A stretch of DNA of 9,931 bases from JAGLTN01 sp023135255 (GTDB lineage Bacteria; Planctomycetota; Phycisphaerae; Sedimentisphaerales; Anaerobacaceae). The stretch covers positions 1-9,931 of the forward strand of contig DAOWCP010000086.1 of NCBI GenBank assembly GCA_030639495.1, in the 5' to 3' direction. The position numbers and the translations under genes were made by a program. Under the pieces are notes generated by a model that saw only the letters and a list, made by a program, of their open reading frames with translations, had not been told where the DNA came from and made no database searches. Below, one piece after another: positions 6,184-9,931 of this stretch (its first letter is position 1; each line of letters begins with the position of its first letter).

Positions 6184-7086
6184 TTATTCAGACCAGCTAT
6201 CGATAAGTGCAAGGCTGTCGAAGCGGTAGATGTTTTTTTGTTTGGCGGCCCAGGCGATGCCTCTTAGCGTAATTATTCTAAATAACGGATCATCAAAAGT
6301 CCATCGGTAATGGCCAATCATATTAACAAACACTCGGCCACTACCATTGTTGTATTTCCAAACCATAGGCCACGAAACTTCCTTACCATCGCCAGCTTTA
6401 TGCTGCCAGCTTGCAATCACTTCGATATTTTTCCGCCCCACCCCCTGGTAATAAACCTCATCACAAAAATCAATAGTCGCCGGCATAGCCAGACAAATAT
6501 CTTTACTCGCATCAAGATTCAAACTTAAAGGCCCCTCCTGCCATTTACTTTTATCAAAAATAAACGTCAGCCCAATAATATCAGCAAGCCTTGCATCAGT
6601 AGTCCAGACCGTGTTATGCAAAAACACCAGCCCGCCGCCGGCACAAACATATTTTTCAAGTCTGTCAAACCGCTGCTTGTTCCAGTCGACATAACAATAA
6701 AAAACAACAACATCAGCATTTTTAAACTGCTCATCGCTTGGCCAATGATAAGCGTCGGATATTTTAACTTTACTATCGCCCATTTCTGCAACAGTAGGCT
6801 GATACATATTACAATTCAAATTGTTCTGCGATTTACCCGTCAAAAGATTGCTCCATTTTTTTTGCCAGCAGAGATACTGATGCGACAACGGGCCATAAGT
6901 TGTATCTTTCGCAACCAAGACAATATTTATCTCATCCAGCTGCGCGTTGGCACAATCTGCCTTTGCCGACTCAGCCAATATCTTTTTAATTTCAGAAACT
7001 TTCCTACGCTGCGGAGGCTCATGGACAGCACGGGATAAATTAACAAAAGCAAATAGTACGCTTATAATCAGAATCAACTTTTTCAT
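6184..7086 (-). CDS. Exported ThuA-like domain protein
   Basis: A 300-residue protein. MKKLILIISVLFAFVNLSRA is a clear Sec signal peptide with likely cleavage after Ala20. The mature part has the ThuA-like, class I glutamine amidotransferase-related fold: INIVLVAK (53-60), NADVVVFYCYVDW (123-135), AGGGLVFLHNTVW (149-161), FCDEVYYQG (207-215) and the closing GHYRWTFDDPLFR...LRGIAWAA (258-281). That closing pattern is typical of the secreted planctomycete version. In rhizobia ThuA works with the Gfo/Idh/MocA dehydrogenase ThuB on 3-keto derivatives of trehalose and related disaccharides; family members elsewhere are often uncharacterised. An AGAGGA Shine-Dalgarno lies 6-7 bases before the ATG. 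The gene sits 23 bases downstream of the GH5-like gene, implying one operon. A sugar-processing role is inference. Confidence 0.88.
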   Translation of the reverse strand: MKKLILIISVLFAFVNLSRAVHEPPQRRKVSEIKKILAESAKADCANAQLDEINIVLVAKDTTYGPLSHQYLCWQKKWSNLLTGKSQNNLNCNMYQPTVAEMGDSKVKISDAYHWPSDEQFKNADVVVFYCYVDWNKQRFDRLEKYVCAGGGLVFLHNTVWTTDARLADIIGLTFIFDKSKWQEGPLSLNLDASKDICLAMPATIDFCDEVYYQGVGRKNIEVIASWQHKAGDGKEVSWPMVWKYNNGSGRVFVNMIGHYRWTFDDPLFRIITLRGIAWAAKQKNIYRFDSLALIDSWSE

Positions 7087-7109
7087 GGCTTTTCCTCTTT
7101 TATAAAAAT

Positions 7110-8399
7110 TTATGCTTGTCTAATTATTGAAGTCAGTTTTTTATGCCATTTAATATCGTTCCATACGCCGGGGAACTGAGGCTGATTGTAATTCGATGTG
7201 CAGATAAAGCTGTAGCCATGTTTTTTAGCAAGCTTGACAGCAATTTCACCTGTTTCCTTAACCCAATCCCAATCAAGATTCGGATGTTCCAGCCAGCCTA
7301 AAGGCCCCCACCCCTCTGTACAGCCGTAAGGAATGTTATATTTTTTACCAGCATGAGCGATCTTTCTCAGTTCGCCATCCATCCAGTTAATAAATTCAGC
7401 CTTATTTTCTCGCCAGACTTTTTTGATAGCTGCATTGACTTGTCGGAATTTAATATCATTTTCTTTCTTCATATTCCAAAAGTCTGTAGGATTTGATATT
7501 TTACCATTATGAATAAACCAGATGTGCATGTCAATCAAATCAAACTCGCTAAAATCCATATCCTGCCAATCGACCTGCCCATGATAACTCAGAGATGCGG
7601 TATAATCAAAAGAAGGATAACTATTCTTAAGCTGCTTTATAGTATCTGTCGCGAAATTTCGATAAAAATTGATCTGGTTTTTATTATACTTGGAAGTGTT
7701 AAAGCTTTGAAGGTGCTTTTCATCTTCAGCCTTGTCACTTATATCCAATCCGTTTTGACCTTTACGTTTTTTGATTTCATTATGAAGCCAGGAAAACCCA
7801 TGCCAGAATGGATATTCATTCAATATGTCCACAAAAATAACATTCTTCAACAGGCCATGTTCGTTCAAAAAATCCAGCGTTTCTTTCCATACCCGAACAA
7901 ACTCATCCAGACCTTGCACCTGCTCACTGCGATGCGAGTCATCCGCTCTGAACCATGTTGACAAAGATATATAAATCCCTCTTTCGTGACACTTAGGAAT
8001 AAACTCTAAAAGTCCCTGCCGAACTTTGGCATATATAGAAGCACCGTTCCCCCAGGAAACAGGCTTCCAGTCTCTCTTTGGAAAATAAAACTCCTCTTTA
8101 ATTTGCCCGTCCTTACCAGCTGCAACTAAATGAGGAAAACAATCGATTCGTATAGCATTATAGCCCCTTTCAACCAATTGATCCAGAACAAGGCCCCAGT
8201 CTTCGAAACCTCCCCCTTCATAATGCCTTAAAAGCCAGGAAAAATCCCACATCGCAATTGCCAGAGGGCTTTTTAATTCATTTAGATGCGGCAAACTTAT
8301 TCGCGGATATGGTTTCGCATTCGCCTCAAGCAGAGAACCCGAAGCATTAGCAAGAACAAAGGACCCTAACGTTTTTTTAACAAATTCACGTCTGTTCAT
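7110..8399 (-). CDS. Tat-exported cellulase-like (GH5-type TIM-barrel) glycosidase
   Basis: A 429-residue protein. NRREFVKK (2-9), a short hydrophobic stretch and cleavage near ANA (26-28) form a Tat signal. The mature part fits the 'cellulase-like' TIM-barrel group of clan GH-A: AIAMWDFSWLLRH (47-59), GYNAIRIDCFPH (79-90), GIYISLSTWFR (141-151), VDILNEYPFW (190-199) and YGCTEGWGPLGW (358-369). By analogy with GH5, Glu195 (NEY) would be the acid/base and Glu362 (TEG) the nucleophile. Residues 205-245, rich in Lys, Asp and Gln, look like an insertion after the fourth strand. Clan GH-A enzymes cleave beta-linked glycans with retention, but the substrate here is unknown. A GGGGA Shine-Dalgarno lies 4 bases upstream of the ATG. 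It appears to head the operon with the ThuA-like gene and is divergent from the sulfatase. Confidence 0.87.
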   Translation of the reverse strand: MNRREFVKKTLGSFVLANASGSLLEANAKPYPRISLPHLNELKSPLAIAMWDFSWLLRHYEGGGFEDWGLVLDQLVERGYNAIRIDCFPHLVAAGKDGQIKEEFYFPKRDWKPVSWGNGASIYAKVRQGLLEFIPKCHERGIYISLSTWFRADDSHRSEQVQGLDEFVRVWKETLDFLNEHGLLKNVIFVDILNEYPFWHGFSWLHNEIKKRKGQNGLDISDKAEDEKHLQSFNTSKYNKNQINFYRNFATDTIKQLKNSYPSFDYTASLSYHGQVDWQDMDFSEFDLIDMHIWFIHNGKISNPTDFWNMKKENDIKFRQVNAAIKKVWRENKAEFINWMDGELRKIAHAGKKYNIPYGCTEGWGPLGWLEHPNLDWDWVKETGEIAVKLAKKHGYSFICTSNYNQPQFPGVWNDIKWHKKLTSIIRQA

Positions 8400-8408
8400 A
8401 TCTTCCCC

Positions 8409-8418
8409 TTTTCAGAAA
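8409..8418. repeat. TTTTCAGAAA repeat, copy 1 (candidate operator)
   Basis: This 10-base direct repeat contains TTTCAGAAA, a palindrome apart from its centre base. It lies in the predicted leader of the GH5-like gene, about 10 bases from its start codon. The second copy is at 8551-8560, in the leader of the divergent sulfatase. Placement near both starts hints at a shared operator, but AT-rich DNA makes chance possible. Confidence 0.35.
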
Positions 8419-8476
8419 ATTATTCAATTAAAGCTTCATTTTAAAAATTACTCGAAACAACAGCCTTTACTAAACC

Positions 8477-8506
8477 AATATACGCTCTTAGCCATGTAAA
8501 ACGCAA
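8477..8506 (-). promoter_or_regulatory. Candidate promoter for the GH5-like/ThuA-like operon
   Basis: On the minus strand, TTGCGT (8501-8506) and TATATT (8477-8482) are 18 bases apart. The -10 box matches the consensus at 5 of 6 positions; the -35 is weak (3 of 6). Flanking bases (CCAA beside the -10, AGCCAT in the spacer, CGCAATAA at the -35, plus-strand reading) match those at the GH2 promoter. The leader would be about 70 bases. Confidence 0.38.
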
Positions 8507-8518
8507 TAAGAAAAATAG

Positions 8519-8547
8519 TTGCATTAGCTCAGAGATGTTTTTATATT
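8519..8547 (+). promoter_or_regulatory. Candidate promoter for the sulfatase gene
   Basis: TTGCAT (8519-8524) and TATATT (8542-8547) are 17 bases apart. The -10 matches at 5 of 6 positions; the -35 is weak (3 of 6). It stands back to back with the GH5-like operon promoter. The leader would be about 40 bases and would include the TTTTCAGAAA copy at 8551-8560. Confidence 0.32.
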
Positions 8548-8550
8548 AGA

Positions 8551-8560
8551 TTTTCAGAAA
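8551..8560. repeat. TTTTCAGAAA repeat, copy 2 (candidate operator)
   Basis: The second copy of the 10-base repeat falls just after the candidate -10 of the sulfatase, a typical repressor position. See copy 1 at 8409-8418. Confidence 0.35.
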
Positions 8561-8595
8561 CAAATATTTTAAAGCTAAAGCATGGAGCCAATGGT

Positions 8596-9931
8596 ATGAA
8601 ATCTGTAGAAATCGACAGACGCACATTCCTTAAAAACTCATCATTGACAGTCGCAGGTTTAATAACCGCAGGTCTAAGCGATCCAGCTAAAGCTTTTCAC
8701 CATAAGACCAATAAGCCTCATATCATATACATTATGAGCGATCAGCACCGCGGCGACTGCATGGGGTGTATGGGTAATAAGGTTGCGAAAACGCCTAATC
8801 TGGATGCCTTGGCAAAGGACGGCGTTTGTTTTACCAGTGCTTACACCGCTTCGCCAAGCTGTACACCGGCAAGAGCGGGACTACTGACAGGGCTTTCACC
8901 CTGGCACCACGGCATGTTGGGCTACGGCAGAGTCGGCTTAAATTATAAATACGAATTGCCGCAGATGATCAGAAACGCAGGCTACTACACATTCGCCATC
9001 GGGAAGATGCACTGGTTCCCGCAGAAAACCCTCCACGGCTTCCACGGGACATTAGTAGACGAGAGCAGCAGAGTCGAAACAGAAGATTTTGTCAGCGATT
9101 ACCGCAGATGGTTTAAAAAAGTCGCTCCGGACAAAAGTTATGACCCGCCAAAGCCAACGAATTGGAATTCAAACAAAGCTGTGATATATGAAAACGAAGA
9201 AAAACTCCACCCCACCCACTGGACGGGACAAACAGCTGTCGATTTAATTAATAATTATGACCGAGAAGAACCTTTGCTTTTGAAAGTTTCCTTTGCCAGG
9301 CCTCACAGCCCGTATGATCCGCCCAAGCGTTTCCATGACCTCTACAAAACCGAAGATATGCCGGCACCTTTTATCGGTAAATGGTGCGATAAATTCGCAA
9401 AGATGAAAGACATACCCAACAACTGGGCGCCGGCCTTTGGTGACTTCGGCGTTGACTTCGCCAAAAAAGCAAGACACGCATATTACGCAAATGTCACCTT
9501 CATCGATGAACAGATAGGGGAAATCATCAGCGCACTCAAACAAAAAGGTATGTATGACAACGCGCTGATACTCTACACCGCAGACCATGGTGACATGCTC
9601 GGCGACCATCATCACTGGCGGAAAACATACGCCTATGAAGGCTCTGCAAAAATACCGATGCTGATGAAATGGCCTAAGAATACCAAAACCAAGATCAAGC
9701 GAGGCTCAAATCTGCCTCAGCCCGTAGAGCTGCGAGACTTCCTGCCGACATTCCTCGATATCACCAGACAAAAAATCCCTGCCGATATGGATGGGATGAG
9801 CTTGCTAAAACTGGTCAAAAATAAAAACTCCAAATGGCGACAATACATCGACTCAGAACACAGCACATGCTACCACAGTGACAATTACTGGTGTGCCCTT
9901 ACCGACGGCAAAATAAAGTATATCTATTTCT
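8596..9931 (+). CDS. Tat-exported S1-type sulfatase, cut by the window edge
   Basis: 445 codons are open from the ATG at 8596 to the right edge, so the C-terminus is missing. DRRTFLK (7-13) starts a Tat signal with likely cleavage after AKA (31-33). SPSCTPARAGLLTG (86-99) is the sulfatase signature (C-x-P-x-R); Cys89 would be converted to formylglycine, so a modifying enzyme is needed elsewhere in the genome. Other conserved parts are MSDQHRGD (47-54), where Asp49 binds metal and Gln50 replaces the second Asp of many relatives, GKMHW (136-140), FARPHSPYDPP (233-243) and TADHGDMLGD (328-337) with Asp330/His331 and Lys343 beyond. It removes sulfate esters from a glycan or small molecule; the subfamily cannot be assigned. 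GGAG (8584-8587) is the likely Shine-Dalgarno, 8 bases upstream of the ATG. ATGs at 8582 and 8591 run straight into a TGA. Confidence 0.93.
   Translation, partial: MKSVEIDRRTFLKNSSLTVAGLITAGLSDPAKAFHHKTNKPHIIYIMSDQHRGDCMGCMGNKVAKTPNLDALAKDGVCFTSAYTASPSCTPARAGLLTGLSPWHHGMLGYGRVGLNYKYELPQMIRNAGYYTFAIGKMHWFPQKTLHGFHGTLVDESSRVETEDFVSDYRRWFKKVAPDKSYDPPKPTNWNSNKAVIYENEEKLHPTHWTGQTAVDLINNYDREEPLLLKVSFARPHSPYDPPKRFHDLYKTEDMPAPFIGKWCDKFAKMKDIPNNWAPAFGDFGVDFAKKARHAYYANVTFIDEQIGEIISALKQKGMYDNALILYTADHGDMLGDHHHWRKTYAYEGSAKIPMLMKWPKNTKTKIKRGSNLPQPVELRDFLPTFLDITRQKIPADMDGMSLLKLVKNKNSKWRQYIDSEHSTCYHSDNYWCALTDGKIKYIYF

Noticed and set aside
8519..8580. Possible tRNA: TTAGCTCAGAGA resembles the D-arm consensus TAGCTCAG
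   Set aside because: No T-arm sequence (GGTTCGAATCC type), no matching acceptor ends and no anticodon stem follow; the region is AT-rich promoter DNA.
8582..8599. Five-codon upstream reading frame overlapping the sulfatase start as ATGA
   Set aside because: No Shine-Dalgarno precedes the ATG at 8582; GGAG at 8584-8587 fits the sulfatase start better. Likely chance.

Overview
The window looks like a polysaccharide-utilisation locus from a bacterium of the PVC superphylum. The best guess is a Phycisphaerae-type planctomycete, with Lentisphaerota or Kiritimatiellota as alternatives. This rests on the combination of twin-arginine signals on catabolic enzymes, a formylglycine sulfatase, a Tat-exported Gfo/Idh/MocA oxidoreductase, a ThuA-like protein and a prepilin-type protein with an H-Xn-DG C-terminus. 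No ribosomal or marker gene is present, so the taxonomy is inference.

Layout. Positions 1-1380 (minus) hold the N-terminal 460 residues of a secreted GH2 glycosidase that runs off the left edge. A 171-base divergent promoter region (1381-1551) follows. Next is a plus-strand two-gene unit: a Tat-exported Gfo/Idh/MocA oxidoreductase (1552-2868) and a GH43-like beta-propeller lipoprotein (2881-3849). It converges, with only 12 bases between stop codons, on a long minus-strand series. In transcription order that series is a Tat-exported GH5-like 'cellulase-like' enzyme (8399-7110), an exported ThuA-like protein (7086-6184), an exported ChbG/YdjC-type deacetylase (5999-5010), a type II secretion-type pseudopilin (4915-4364) and a small charged membrane-anchored protein of unknown function (4362-3862). 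A second divergent promoter region (8400-8595) separates this series from a plus-strand Tat-exported S1 sulfatase (8596-9931), which runs off the right edge.

How the genes may work together. Every enzyme carries an export signal (Sec, lipoprotein or Tat), so the chemistry is probably extracytoplasmic. The sulfatase would remove sulfate esters, the ChbG-like enzyme acetyl groups, and the GH2, GH43-like and GH5-like enzymes glycosidic bonds. The oxidoreductase and ThuA-like protein suggest an added oxidation-based (3-keto sugar) step. The substrate cannot be read from the sequence; a sulfated, acetylated glycan of algal or animal origin is a reasonable inference. The pseudopilin and its partner may belong to surface or secretion machinery.

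Regulation. The two divergent promoter regions share an arrangement of CCAA...AGCCAT...CGCAATAA facing a TTGC box on the other strand. This suggests that the two loci are co-regulated. The plus strand is clearly C-rich relative to G in the left part of the window, whichever way the genes point, so codon choice differs by gene orientation. I see no tRNA, rRNA, CRISPR array, insertion sequence or attachment site. The longest gene-free stretch is 196 bases.
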